Positions 1 through 9,082 of a stretch of DNA of 64,000 nucleotides are shown here, one piece after another. Within the stretch, counting starts at the first letter, position 1, and each line of letters begins with the position of its first letter. The stretch is from an uncultured Polaribacter sp. (lineage in GTDB: Bacteria; Bacteroidota; Bacteroidia; Flavobacteriales; Flavobacteriaceae). The position numbers and the translations under genes were made by a program. The stretch covers positions 558,001 through 622,000 of the forward strand of contig CALSME010000002.1 of NCBI GenBank assembly GCA_943787375.1, read 5' to 3'. The notes beneath the pieces were generated by a model. That model was not told the DNA's origin and did no database searches. It worked only from the letters and a program-made list of their open reading frames with translations.

Positions 1-472
1 CCATCATGCCACCGTTTGAAAATCCAGCAGCATAAATTCGCTCCATATCAACTTGGTATTGAGCAGAAATTGTATTGACCATTGCTTCAACAAATCCAAA
101 ATCATCCGCATTACTTTTGTTGTCTCCACCAGTCGGACAAGCATTCCAATGAGAAAAACCATTCAAACAACTGCCTTGAGGATAAACCAGTATAAAATTG
201 TTTGATTCTGCCAATGATCGCATATCAGCATTTCTCATAAAATCGCTCGCACTACCTCCAAATCCATGAAAATTGAGCATTAATGGAACAGTCGTGCTAC
301 CGTCATAAGAACTTGGAACATACAACACATATTCTCTGTTTATTTCATCATGAAGTATTGTTTGTGTATTGGTGTTTGAATAACAGAATTCGGTACTGAT
401 CTTCTCATCCTCTTTTGTGCAACTACTTAAAAAGGCACCTAGCATAGTTATAATTAAAATTACTTTTTTCAT
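1..472 (-). CDS. Secreted lipoprotein esterase, PHB-depolymerase/LpqC-like (partial)
   Basis: I translated this reading frame by hand; the 3' part lies outside the window. The start ATG at 470-472 opens a lipoprotein signal peptide with lipobox LSSC near residue 18. It then shows the alpha/beta-hydrolase features of the LpqC / polyhydroxybutyrate depolymerase esterase family: an oxyanion-hole region NFHGFGG, a segment LVYPQG, and the nucleophile elbow GFSNGGM (G-x-S-x-G) just before the window edge. The Asp and His of the triad would lie beyond position 1. A good promoter sits upstream at 544-571. The family covers feruloyl and acetylxylan esterases as well as PHB depolymerases, so the substrate cannot be told. 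Confidence 0.85.
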   Translation of the reverse strand, partial: MKKVILIITMLGAFLSSCTKEDEKISTEFCYSNTNTQTILHDEINREYVLYVPSSYDGSTTVPLMLNFHGFGGSASDFMRNADMRSLAESNNFILVYPQGSCLNGFSHWNACPTGGDNKSNADDFGFVEAMVNTISAQYQVDMERIYAAGFSNGGMM

Positions 473-543
473 GAGATAAGTTTTAAGTATTCGAGCGTTT
501 CTTTACAAAAATTGTGTACAACAATCTTTTATTTGATATCCAT

Positions 544-571
544 CAAATTTAAACAATATAAATTATATCAA
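544..571 (-). promoter_or_regulatory. Bacteroidota-type promoter of the esterase gene
   Basis: On the minus strand TTG (571-569), a 17-base spacer and TAAATTTG (551-544) match the primary sigma consensus TTG-N17-23-TAnnTTTG of Flavobacteria. The start codon lies about 70 bases downstream. A small inverted repeat TTTGAT/ATCAAA overlaps the -7 box. Confidence 0.6.
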
Positions 572-732
572 AAAAGAGCTAAAAAACTCGAAGAGCTGAT
601 ATGTGCGTTTATGCAGAAACTCACTTTGCTATAGTAGGCCGTTCATAAAGGAAAAATAGACTACTTGCTGACGTTGAAAAGCATCAAAAAATTAACAATT
701 AAATTCAATAAACAAACCTTATTGTATAAAAA

Positions 733-760
733 AACCTGTTACTTTATAAAGTAACAGGTT
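733..760 (-). terminator. Rho-independent terminator of pnp
   Basis: A perfect 13-base inverted repeat (AACCTGTTACTTT / AAAGTAACAGGTT, two central bases) ends about 30 bases past the pnp stop. On the minus strand it is followed by a T-run (732-728 and beyond). Confidence 0.85.
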
Positions 761-789
761 TGGTATTCTATTTTTAAAAAGAATGAAGA

Positions 790-2352
790 TTACTCTTCTT
801 TTTTGGGTGCTCTTGGTTTTCTGTCATCACGTCCGCGATTGTCTCTGCTTCTGTTATCACGTCCGCCAGAACGTTTGTCATCTCTTGGTGGTCTTGCTAC
901 ATATCCTTCTGGTTTTGGTAACAATGCCTTACGAGAAACTTTTTCTTTACGAGTTCTTGGGTCTAAACCAAAGTATTTCACATCAAAAACGTCTCCCATA
1001 TTTACAACGTCAGAAACATTTTCTGTACGTTCCCATGCCAATTCACTTACATGTAATAAAACTTCATTTCCTGGAGCTTCTGCATATTCTACAACGGCAC
1101 CAAAATCTAACATTTTAATTACTTTTACTTCGTAAGCACTTCCTACAACAGGTTTGAAAAGCATAGACTCGATGCGAGTGATTACTTGTTCAATTCCAGC
1201 AGGATCAGTTCCTAAAATTTCAATAATTCCTTCTTCAGTAACTGCATCTTCTGTTATTACAATTGTAGTACCAGTTTCTTTTTGCAATTCTTGAATATGT
1301 TTACCTCCTGGTCCAATAAATGCACCAATCATATCATTAGGAATTCTTCTATTAATCATTTTTGGAGCATGTTCCTTCACCTCTTCGTTGGCAACAGAAA
1401 TGGTATCCGTAATTTTTCCTAGAATATGTAAGCGACCTTCACGAGCTTGTTTTAATGCATTCACTAAAATCTCGTAGCTCAATCCTTTTACTTTAATATC
1501 CATTTGACAAGCAGTAATACCTTCAGAAGTACCTGTTACTTTAAAGTCCATATCCCCTAAGTGATCTTCATCCCCTAAAATATCAGACAATACAGCATAT
1601 TTTCCAGATTCAGCGTCAGAGATTAACCCCATTGCAATTCCAGAAACAGGTCTTATCATTTGTACACCTGCATCCATTAATGCCATTGTTCCAGCACAAA
1701 CGGTTGCCATAGAAGAAGAACCATTTGATTCTAATACTTCTGAAACAACTCTTACTGTATAAGGACAGTCTGCAGGAATCATTCCTTTTAAACCACGTTG
1801 TGCCAAATTACCATGTCCTACCTCTCTACGAGATGTTCCACGAATTGGTCTTGCTTCACCGGTACAAAAAGGAGGGAAGTTATAATGTAAATAGAAGTTT
1901 TCTTCACCCTCGTAAGACGGCATATCTATTTTATTTGCATCTCTAGAAGTTCCTAAAGTAACGGTCGCTAAAGCTTGAGTTTCTCCACGTGTAAAAATTG
2001 AAGAACCATGTACGGATGGCAAATAATCTATTTCCGACCAAATTGGTCTAATTTGATCTGTTTTACGACCATCTAAACGCAACCCTACATTTAAGGTTAA
2101 ATCTCTAATGGCTGCTTTTTCAGCTTTTCGATAATAATCTGAAACTAAACCACCATAATCTGCTAATTCTTCTTCAGAAAAAGTAGCTTTAATGTCCGCT
2201 TTTATTTCTTTAAATGCTGCAGTTCTTTCATGTTTAGATGATCCAGCTTCTGCAATAGCATATACTTTATCGTATGCCATGTCATGTACTTTTTTCTCTA
2301 AATCCTTGTCTTCTCTTGCACCTTCATATTCGCGAACTTCTTTCTTTCCCAA
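790..2352 (-). pseudogene. pnp: Polynucleotide phosphorylase, C-terminal part (after frameshift)
   Basis: This frame carries the downstream two thirds of PNPase, the 3'-5' phosphorolytic exoribonuclease of the RNA degradosome. It contains the all-alpha linker, the second (catalytic) RNase PH domain with the [14 protein letters not shown] motif, a KH domain with IGPGGKHIQ, and an S1 domain (from about [19 protein letters not shown]). A tail rich in Arg, Asp and Lys follows. It has no natural start: the first codon is TTG in the middle of the conserved [12 protein letters not shown] segment. Together with 2324-3031 it makes a protein of normal PNPase length. Deleting one A from GGGAAAG restores one continuous frame. 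It may be a sequencing or assembly error, a real inactivation, or a programmed +1 shift. Confidence 0.9.
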
Positions 2353-3031
2353 ATGCTTCTGCCAATCTTAACTGAGCAGCACATTGTACTTTAATTGCTT
2401 CGTGTGCAAACTTAATTGCTTCTGCCATTTCTTCTTCAGAAATCTCATCCATTTCACCTTCCACCATCATTACAGAATCAGCTGAAGCTCCAATCATCAT
2501 GTCGATGTCAGATTCTGCTAATTGTGCTCTTGTTGGGTTGATTACAAATTCGCCATTGATACGACCAACTCTTGCTTCAGAGATTGCACATTCAAATGGG
2601 AAATCTGATAATTGAATTGCTGCCGATGCTGCTAAACCAGCCATTGCATCTGGCATTACGTCTTCGTCATGAGACATTAATTGAATCATCACCTGCGTTT
2701 CTGCGGTATAATCCTTTGGGAATAATGGACGCAAAACACGGTCTACTAAACGCATTGTCAATACTTCTCCGTCACTTGGTCTTGCTTCTCTTTTGAAGAA
2801 ACCACCTGGGTAACGCCCAGCAGCTGCAAATTTCTCTCTGTAATCTACTGTTAATGGTAGAAAACCAAGATCTTTTTGTTCATAATTGGAAACTACTGTA
2901 CACAACATCATACATTTTCCTGATTGCACTACAACACTTCCATGAGCTTGTTTCGCTAACTTTCCGGTTTCGATAGAAATCTCTCTACCATCTCCAAGGT
3001 CTATAACCTCTCTAAATACTTTTGGAATCAT
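2324..3031 (-). pseudogene. pnp: Polynucleotide phosphorylase, N-terminal part (before frameshift)
   Basis: This is the true start of pnp. It begins [16 protein letters not shown] and carries the first RNase PH domain with the conserved segment [16 protein letters not shown], plus the start of the alpha linker. It ends out of frame with the non-homologous residues ERSSRI and a stop, 29 bases into the overlap with the downstream frame. By itself it lacks the catalytic second RNase PH domain and the KH and S1 RNA-binding domains. It lies directly downstream of rpsO, the conserved rpsO-pnp arrangement; the rpsO terminator separates them. Confidence 0.9.
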
Positions 3032-3060
3032 AAATTTTTAATTCTAAATTTTTAATAACT

Positions 3061-3092
3061 GTTTGTTGTTGTGTTGTTGTCTGTTGTTGCAA
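3061..3092 (-). repeat. CAA-rich leader upstream of pnp
   Basis: On the minus strand the stretch reads as irregular repeats of CAA/CAACAA, about 30-60 bases upstream of the pnp start. A shorter similar CAACAA tract lies before accD (about 4435-4450). It may be an unstructured leader that helps translation without a Shine-Dalgarno site; this is inference. Confidence 0.4.
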
Positions 3093-3177
3093 TGGAAATT
3101 CAAAAATGCTGTTACTATTCTTGATTTTTTATAGTGTTGCTGACTTTGTTAGAGCCAGACTTTAAATTTGTTGTAAT

Positions 3178-3210
3178 AAAAAAGAGGCGCGTTTATAGCC
3201 CCTCTTTTTT
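3178..3210 (-). terminator. Terminator/attenuator between rpsO and pnp
   Basis: The arms AAAAAAGAGG (3178-3187) and CCTCTTTTTT (3201-3210) pair around a 13-base loop, eight bases after the rpsO stop. A T-run follows on the minus strand. Because pnp is the next gene on the same strand, this hairpin may let only part of transcription through. Confidence 0.8.
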
Positions 3211-3217
3211 GTAAGAA

Positions 3218-3487
3218 TTATTTTCTAATTCCTAATTCTTTGATAATTGCACGATATCTGTTGATTTCTGATTTCTTCAGGTAATCTAACAAGCTTCTAC
3301 GCTTACCAACCATCATTACTAACGAACGCTCTGTATTATAATCTTTACGATTTTTCTTTAAGTGCTCTGTTAAATGGTTAATTCTGTGCGTAAATAACGC
3401 GATTTGACCTTCTGAAGAACCGGTATCGTTTTTTCCTTTACCGTGTTTTTCGAAGATGCTTTCTTTTACTTCTTTAGTTAAGTACAT
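3218..3487 (-). CDS. rpsO: Small ribosomal subunit protein uS15
   Basis: The 89-residue protein has the normal length of S15, which binds 16S rRNA helices 20-22 in the central domain of the small subunit. The family segments GSSEGQIALFTHRINHLTEHL, in pieces GSSEGQ and LTEHLK.H..D, and RRSLLDYLKK are all present, and it ends at LGIRK. Upstream on the minus strand lies a -7 box TATATTTG (3551-3544), but no clear -33 element. The gene order accD, rpsO, pnp follows the minus strand. Confidence 0.98.
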   Translation of the reverse strand: MYLTKEVKESIFEKHGKGKNDTGSSEGQIALFTHRINHLTEHLKKNRKDYNTERSLVMMVGKRRSLLDYLKKSEINRYRAIIKELGIRK

Positions 3488-3543
3488 GCCAATATTATTT
3501 AAATGATTATTATGTATATCAATGGATATATCCGTTGAGTTTG

Positions 3544-3551
3544 CAAATATA
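3544..3551 (-). promoter_or_regulatory. Probable -7 box of rpsO
   Basis: The minus strand reads TATATTTG, a full match to TAnnTTTG, 57 bases before the rpsO start. No TTG is seen at the right distance upstream. Confidence 0.4.
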
Positions 3552-3558
3552 ATATTAT

Positions 3559-4419
3559 TTATTGATTTCTTACAGGTATATTCTGTATTAAATCGATGTA
3601 TAAGTTTACTTGCTTTTTTAAATTTTTTCTTTCGTAGATCCCATCTAAGAAACCGTGTTCCAAGACAAATTCAGAACGTTGAAACCCTTTGGGTAAATCT
3701 TTTCCGGTAGTATCTTTCACAACTCTTGGTCCTGCAAATGCAATTAGGGCATTGGGTTCTGCAATATTAATATCTCCTAACATTGCAAAAGAGGCCGTTG
3801 TTCCTCCTGTTGTAGGGTCTGTACATAAAGAGATGTACGGAATTTTAGCTTCTGCTAATTGTGCTAGTTTTGCAGAAGTTTTCACCAACTGCATTAAAGA
3901 GAGTGATGCTTCCATCATTCGTGCACCACCAGATTTTGAAACCATTAAAAAGGGTACTTTATTTTTTATTGAATAATCAATCGCTCTTGCAATCTTTTCT
4001 CCAACAACACTTCCCATAGAACCGCCAATAAAAGCAAAATCCATTGCCGCTATCACGAGTTCTTTTCCAAAAGATTTTCCAACTGCTGTTCTAACAGCAT
4101 CTTTTAGATTGGTTTTTTCTTGCGCCGCTTTTACGCGTTCTGGATATTTTTTGGTGTCTTCGAAGTTTAAAGGATCTTTAGAAGTCAAATTTTCATCCAA
4201 TTCCGTAAAGGTATTGTCATCAAAGAACAATTCGAAATACTCTCTACTTCCAATTCTTACATGGTAACCATCTTCTGGACTTACATATAAGTTCTTCTTT
4301 AATTCTTCAGTGTCAATAATTTTTCCACTTGGTGTTTTATACCAAAGACCTTTTGGAGTGTCTTTTTTTTCCTCTGTTGGGGTTTGAATCCCTTTATCTG
4401 TACGTTTAAACCAAGCCAT
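3559..4419 (-). CDS. accD: Acetyl-CoA carboxylase carboxyltransferase subunit beta
   Basis: AccD forms the carboxyltransferase with AccA and moves CO2 from carboxybiotin to acetyl-CoA to make malonyl-CoA, the first step of fatty acid synthesis. The crotonase-like domain is clear: [32 protein letters not shown] (in part) and [16 protein letters not shown]. The N-terminal zinc ribbon has the right spacing but no cysteines. The four metal positions are T29, G32 (in KTPSG) and S47, D50 (in VSPEDG). The start MAWFKR is typical for the flavobacterial family. I believe the cysteine loss is shared by relatives. Confidence 0.97.
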   Translation of the reverse strand: MAWFKRTDKGIQTPTEEKKDTPKGLWYKTPSGKIIDTEELKKNLYVSPEDGYHVRIGSREYFELFFDDNTFTELDENLTSKDPLNFEDTKKYPERVKAAQEKTNLKDAVRTAVGKSFGKELVIAAMDFAFIGGSMGSVVGEKIARAIDYSIKNKVPFLMVSKSGGARMMEASLSLMQLVKTSAKLAQLAEAKIPYISLCTDPTTGGTTASFAMLGDINIAEPNALIAFAGPRVVKDTTGKDLPKGFQRSEFVLEHGFLDGIYERKNLKKQVNLYIDLIQNIPVRNQ

Positions 4420-4483
4420 AGTTCCTTCGATTTATGTTGTTGTTTGTCTAATTGTTTTAACTATTTTAAAAAATAGTGAGCCA

Positions 4484-4491
4484 CAAATGTA
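4484..4491 (-). promoter_or_regulatory. Probable -7 box of accD
   Basis: The minus strand has TACATTTG, matching TAnnTTTG, about 65 bases before the accD start. No TTG is found at the expected distance, so the call is weak. Confidence 0.4.
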
Positions 4492-4543
4492 AAAGTTTTT
4501 TATGAACTATCCTTTTTTCTTTTTAGATATCTATTTTTAATAG

Positions 4544-4578
4544 AAAAAGCATTTTGAGAACGTATCAAAATGCTTTTT
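4544..4578 (-). terminator. Terminator of fbaA overlapping its stop codon
   Basis: A 14-base perfect stem (AAAAAGCATTTTGA / TCAAAATGCTTTTT) with a 7-base loop. The fbaA stop codon (4577-4579) lies inside the distal arm. Confidence 0.85.
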
Positions 4579-5662
4579 AAAATAAAAGGTCAAATGTAAA
4601 ACTATACAAGGTGTTTACATTGTTTAAATCTTCAAATGCTTGTTTTAAGCGGGCTTTAAAAGTTTGCTCACCCTCACGCAACCATTTTCTTGGATCGTAA
4701 TGTTTTTTATTGGGCTGGTCTGCTCCATCAGGATTTCCAATTTGTGAAGAAACATAGGCTTGTTTGCTAATCATGTAATCGCGAATTCCTTCTGTAAATG
4801 CGTATTGTAAATCGGTGTCAATATTCATTTTAATAGTACCATAACCAATGGCTTCTCTAATTTCTTCTACTGTAGAACCAGAACCACCATGAAATACAAA
4901 ATCAATTGTATTGTGAGGAACATTGTATTTTTTTGAAATATATTCTTGAGAATTCTTTAAAATTTTTGGAGTTAGTTTTACATTTCCTGGCTTGTAAACT
5001 CCATGAACGTTTCCAAAAGCCGCTGCAATTGTAAATTGAGGAGAAACTTTTAGCAATTCTTCATAGGCATATGCTACTTCTTCGGGTTGTGTGTATAATT
5101 TTGAAACATCAACATCAGAATTGTCTACACCGTCTTCTTCACCACCAGTAATTCCTAGCTCAATTTCTAAGGTCATCCCAATTTTACTCATTCGGGCCAA
5201 ATACTTTTTACAAATCTCAATATTTTCTTCTAAAGATTCTTCAGACAAATCGATCATGTGAGAACTATATAACGATTTACCTGTTTCGGCAAAGTGTTTT
5301 TCAGATGCGTCTAACAAACCATCAATCCAAGGTAATAATTTTTTTGCTGCGTGGTCAGTATGTAAAATTACAGGAACTCCATATACTACTGCCAATTCGT
5401 GAATGTGCTTTGCACCTGCAACAGCACCAGCAATGGCTGCTTTTTCATTTTCGTTTGATAAACCTTTACCTGCATTAAATTGTGCACCACCATTCGAAAA
5501 TTGAATAATAACAGGGGCATTTAAATCTTTTGCAGTTTCCAAAACGGCGTTGATTGTACTAGAACCAACTACGTTTACAGCAGGAATTGCAAATGCTTTC
5601 TCCTTTGCTAAATTAAATATTTCTTGAACTTCTTTACCTGTGGCAACTCCTGGCTTGATCAT
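4577..5662 (-). CDS. fbaA: Class II fructose-bisphosphate aldolase
   Basis: The enzyme splits fructose 1,6-bisphosphate into dihydroxyacetone phosphate and glyceraldehyde 3-phosphate in glycolysis, and works in reverse in gluconeogenesis. The 361-residue length fits the long (E. coli FbaA) subtype. The catalytic and zinc-binding segments are visible: LHTDHAAKK, LEIELGITGGEEDG, FGNVHGVYKPG and FHGGSGST, followed by the phosphate-binding MNIDTDLQYA. The final residues YSFTFDLLF are encoded across the terminator stem and look like a short species-specific tail. It has its own promoter (5693-5724) and terminator, so it is probably monocistronic. Confidence 0.97.
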   Translation of the reverse strand: MIKPGVATGKEVQEIFNLAKEKAFAIPAVNVVGSSTINAVLETAKDLNAPVIIQFSNGGAQFNAGKGLSNENEKAAIAGAVAGAKHIHELAVVYGVPVILHTDHAAKKLLPWIDGLLDASEKHFAETGKSLYSSHMIDLSEESLEENIEICKKYLARMSKIGMTLEIELGITGGEEDGVDNSDVDVSKLYTQPEEVAYAYEELLKVSPQFTIAAAFGNVHGVYKPGNVKLTPKILKNSQEYISKKYNVPHNTIDFVFHGGSGSTVEEIREAIGYGTIKMNIDTDLQYAFTEGIRDYMISKQAYVSSQIGNPDGADQPNKKHYDPRKWLREGEQTFKARLKQAFEDLNNVNTLYSFTFDLLF

Positions 5663-5692
5663 AAAAAAATGTTTTTAGTTTTTATTTAAGTA

Positions 5693-5724
5693 CAAAACTA
5701 CATGTTTTTTTATGTAAAATTCAA
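5693..5724 (-). promoter_or_regulatory. Bacteroidota-type promoter of fbaA
   Basis: On the minus strand TTG (5724-5722), a 21-base spacer and TAGTTTTG (5700-5693) match the flavobacterial consensus, with the start codon about 30 bases downstream. Confidence 0.65.
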
Positions 5725-5771
5725 AAAAAGTGGGATGTTTACGAATACGTTTTAGTCCCGTAAGAACCGCT

Positions 5772-8252
5772 TTAAAACGGGTAATTGATTCCTACATTAT
5801 ACACGGCACTTGAAAAATTATAGTTACTAAACCACTTATTTTCTTTCAAATAAGGCTCGTGAGTTTTAAAACCAACATCAAAACGAAGAATTAAAAAGTT
5901 GAAATCATATCGAACTCCAAAGCCAGTTCCAATCGCAAAATCACTTAATGAAGAGATCCCATTAAATTTTGCTTCACGGTCTACAAAAGAAGAATTTGTA
6001 ATGTCCCAAATATTTCCAGCATCCGCAAAAATCGCCCCTTTTAGTTTGGCTACAATATCAAATCGATACTCTAAACTCGTTAAAAACTTTAAACTTCCGA
6101 TATTATATTCTAAGCCCGTATTTCTTCTTCCTGGACCCAGTTCATAAGTTTGCCATGCTCGAATGTCATTGGATCCTCCAGCAAAATAGCTTTTTGTAAA
6201 TGGAATTGATGAATTATCATAGGTGATGATTGCGCCTAAAAAACTACGGATTCCGATTACAGAGTTCCCGCTTACATCCCAAAATTTCTTATATTCAATA
6301 TCTGTCTTAAAATATTGTGCTAATGGAATGTCTAAAAAGGTTTTTTTATTATTGACATTTTTATTCTTAGAAAGTAATCCTAAAATATTTCCTGAATTTG
6401 CAATACGAACTTTAAAAAACGAAAAACCATTGTCTTTAAAGTTAGTTTGATTGTTGAAGGTGTATGAATAGGCAATTGTTGGTATTAAGAAATCGGAAGT
6501 AATAATATTATAACGGTTTAAAATATTTAAGTTGTTGTTAAATTCCGTTGGATTTGTCACTTGAAGAGATGTATTCTCTGCAATTTCTCGCATTTTGTTC
6601 AATGCAACTTGGGGAAATGTCTCATTGTTTGGGAATACAAAGGAAGGGTCTAATTCACTTACAACATTCTTTAAGTTTGTAAACTCAGAACTATATACAT
6701 TAAAGTATTTGTCAATATTTTGATTTTGAATATACTGTGTGTTAAAAACTTCTAATTGAATGGTTTTTTGAGCATTGTATTGCCATTTATAATCAGATAA
6801 AAGCGTAAAAGTTTGCCGATCTAAACCAATGTTTTTTTGTACGCTGGAACCTATAGAAAAAAGGGTTTTTGGAGACATTTCTTTTGGGACTAGTTTACTC
6901 AATCCAAAAGGAGCTACAAATCTTGGAATTTCAACTGATACATCCCCTCCAAATTCCCAACCAGGACCATTGTTGGAGTTAAACCAGGAACCCAGTAATG
7001 ACATTTTTAGTAATTCTGCACCTCTAAAAGCATTTCTATCCGTAATCGAAAATTTTGCAGAAGTACCAACATTTCTAATGTTAGAGTGTGTCAATTCCGT
7101 CTCAAAACCCAAAGTATATTTTTCAATAGGCGTTAAAAGAATATTCATTTTTAACTCCTCATCATTTAACTCTTCAAATTTAATACTGGTTGTTTTAAAG
7201 TTTTTGAGCGACTTTAAGTGGTTTCTTGTCAGGTTTCTTAAAGTGTCTTTATAGATCCCGCCAGGTTTTAAGAAAATAGATTCAGCAAGGTATTTCGGAT
7301 TGTATCTTACTTTGTCATAAGCAATAAACTGAATTCCTTTATAAGAGATAGTGTCTTTATAAGTTTCCTCTTTTTTTAAAAAAGAATAATCTGTGATTAC
7401 TGAAACTTCTTTAATTTTTTGCACCTTAAAAGGTTTGTTAATATACGTACCGTTCTGTTCGATAATTCGGTCTCCAGAAATGATAAAATCTACATTTGTT
7501 TTGTGGTCTTTTCTTGTTGAGTCTACATAAAACCCTAGGTAGTTTTCAGCAAAATGATAAATTCCATTATTTCTATAAAGTTTTATAACTTGTTTTGCTT
7601 CGTCTATGAAAGTTTGATTTTTATATTGACTGCCTTTTTTTAAAAGCGATGCTTGTAAAGCATTATTATAAATTGAATCTAAAACTGGCGATTCTATTTT
7701 TACAGCGATCGTATCTAAAAAAGTTGGTTTCCCTGGTTTTATATAGTAATTAACAGTTGCTTTTTTTGCTTTTAATGAATCATTAACCGTCGTCTTTATA
7801 ACAGCTTCAAAATACCCTTGGGTTTTGAAGTAGGCCAATAGATTGTTCCCCGTTTTTGATATTTTTCCTTTGTTTAAAATGACAGGTTCATCATAGGCTA
7901 AAAACCAATTATTAAGACCTATAAATGTGTTTGCATAAGCAATACTTTGTTTTTCTGAAAATATATTTTTAATAAAATGATAAGAATTCCTATTTTTTTC
8001 ACCCCAATCTTTGGCTGTTTTTGGTTTTTTGTGATTTCCCATATTATGAAAATACAACCCAAAAGGCAAACCTAAAAAGCGCGGATTCGGTTTTTGAAGA
8101 ACGTATTTCTGAAGCTCACCACTCGTATTTCTCTCTCCGTCAACGTAAATGTAGTTTTTAGTGAGGAGATATTCTTTTTCGGCAACATGCTTTGTAGAAT
8201 TGCAAGAAGCAAAAAGAATAAAGAGGAAGAAAAAAAGAGAGAGTTTTTTCAT
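5772..8252 (-). CDS. BamA/TamA-family outer membrane lipoprotein
   Basis: The protein (826 residues) belongs to the Omp85 superfamily: periplasmic POTRA-like repeats in the first half and a C-terminal 16-strand barrel with the characteristic region FAGGSNDIRAWQTYELGPG and a final Phe (NVGINYPF). The start chosen is the ATG at 8252, because it opens a lipoprotein signal (MKKLSLFFFLFILFASC); an upstream in-frame start at 8318 would add 22 residues before it. BamA itself is usually not a lipoprotein, so this is more likely a TamA-like or accessory Omp85 protein that helps insert or move outer membrane proteins. It is divergent from the methyltransferase gene; a -7-like TAGTTTTG lies just upstream at 8268-8261. 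Confidence 0.88.
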   Translation of the reverse strand: MKKLSLFFFLFILFASCNSTKHVAEKEYLLTKNYIYVDGERNTSGELQKYVLQKPNPRFLGLPFGLYFHNMGNHKKPKTAKDWGEKNRNSYHFIKNIFSEKQSIAYANTFIGLNNWFLAYDEPVILNKGKISKTGNNLLAYFKTQGYFEAVIKTTVNDSLKAKKATVNYYIKPGKPTFLDTIAVKIESPVLDSIYNNALQASLLKKGSQYKNQTFIDEAKQVIKLYRNNGIYHFAENYLGFYVDSTRKDHKTNVDFIISGDRIIEQNGTYINKPFKVQKIKEVSVITDYSFLKKEETYKDTISYKGIQFIAYDKVRYNPKYLAESIFLKPGGIYKDTLRNLTRNHLKSLKNFKTTSIKFEELNDEELKMNILLTPIEKYTLGFETELTHSNIRNVGTSAKFSITDRNAFRGAELLKMSLLGSWFNSNNGPGWEFGGDVSVEIPRFVAPFGLSKLVPKEMSPKTLFSIGSSVQKNIGLDRQTFTLLSDYKWQYNAQKTIQLEVFNTQYIQNQNIDKYFNVYSSEFTNLKNVVSELDPSFVFPNNETFPQVALNKMREIAENTSLQVTNPTEFNNNLNILNRYNIITSDFLIPTIAYSYTFNNQTNFKDNGFSFFKVRIANSGNILGLLSKNKNVNNKKTFLDIPLAQYFKTDIEYKKFWDVSGNSVIGIRSFLGAIITYDNSSIPFTKSYFAGGSNDIRAWQTYELGPGRRNTGLEYNIGSLKFLTSLEYRFDIVAKLKGAIFADAGNIWDITNSSFVDREAKFNGISSLSDFAIGTGFGVRYDFNFLILRFDVGFKTHEPYLKENKWFSNYNFSSAVYNVGINYPF

Positions 8253-8321
8253 TAAGTTTGCAAAACTATTTGTTTCAAAAATAGTATTTTTCCATGGTAT
8301 ATTTTCAATTAGAATCAATTA

Positions 8322-9059
8322 ATGAGTATTTCTAAAAATCAACTTAAACTGATAACCAGTTTATCGCAAAAAAAGTATCGGATAAAGCATCAATTATTTC
8401 TTGCTGAAGGGGTAAAAGTAGTTGAAGAAATTCTAGATGCCAACTATAAAGTTCATTTGCTTTTCTGTACAGATGATTTTATATGTGCCGTTGAAAAGAA
8501 GAAAGTGATTGTTGTTTCTGAAAAAGAACTAAAAAAAATTAGCAAGTTAAAAACACCCAATAAGGTCTTTGCAATTTTCGAATTTCCAGCAGCAACAAGT
8601 TTAAAAGAAAAGGGACTCATTTTGGCTCTAGATTCGATAAATGACCCAGGAAATTTAGGAACTATTATTCGTTTATGTGATTGGTTTGGAGTAACACATT
8701 TGGTCTGTTCTTTAGATACTGTGGATGCTTTTAACCCGAAAGTTGTGCAAGCTTCTATGGGTTCATTAACGAGAGTTTCTATTATTTATACAGATTTACT
8801 CCCATTGATTAAAGCGACAAAACTACCCGTATTTATTGCCGATATGGAGGGGCAAAATGTATATACTTCTCCCCTGCCAAAAGAAGCGGTATTGATTATG
8901 GGAAATGAAGCAAACGGAATTTCTGATTCCATAAGGGATGTAGTGAAACATAAGGTTTCGATTCCAAGATTTGGAGAACTTCAAGAAACAGAAAGCTTAA
9001 ATGTAGCGACTGCTTCGGCGATATTGTTAAGTGAATTTAAAAGAAGTAGCGCGGTGTAA
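8322..9059 (+). CDS. TrmH/SpoU-family RNA 2'-O-methyltransferase
   Basis: The 245-residue protein has an N-terminal substrate-binding domain (KKYRIKHQLFLAEGVKVVEE) and a C-terminal SPOUT knot domain. The knot motifs are present: LDSINDPGNLGTIIRLCDWFG (motif 1, with N and R), VLIMGNEANGIS (motif 2) and IPRFGELQETESLNVATAS (motif 3, in part ESLNVA). It transfers a methyl group from S-adenosylmethionine to a ribose 2'-OH of rRNA or tRNA. RlmB-type 23S rRNA methylation is the best guess but the target base cannot be read from sequence. Confidence 0.92.
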   Translation: MSISKNQLKLITSLSQKKYRIKHQLFLAEGVKVVEEILDANYKVHLLFCTDDFICAVEKKKVIVVSEKELKKISKLKTPNKVFAIFEFPAATSLKEKGLILALDSINDPGNLGTIIRLCDWFGVTHLVCSLDTVDAFNPKVVQASMGSLTRVSIIYTDLLPLIKATKLPVFIADMEGQNVYTSPLPKEAVLIMGNEANGISDSIRDVVKHKVSIPRFGELQETESLNVATASAILLSEFKRSSAV

Positions 9060-9082
9060 TTTTCCTTCAAAACATGAACGTA

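Larger units (their letters stand above)
473..789. other. 317-bp intergenic region between the esterase and pnp
   Basis: No coding sequence is supported here. The left part holds the esterase promoter (544-571). The right part holds the pnp terminator (733-760). I see nothing recognisable in the middle (about 575-720). Confidence 0.6.

Noticed and set aside
783..1135. Two plus-strand open frames over the end of pnp
   Set aside because: They lie opposite the S1 domain and C-terminal tail of pnp and show no sensible composition or start context. They are shadows of the coding strand.
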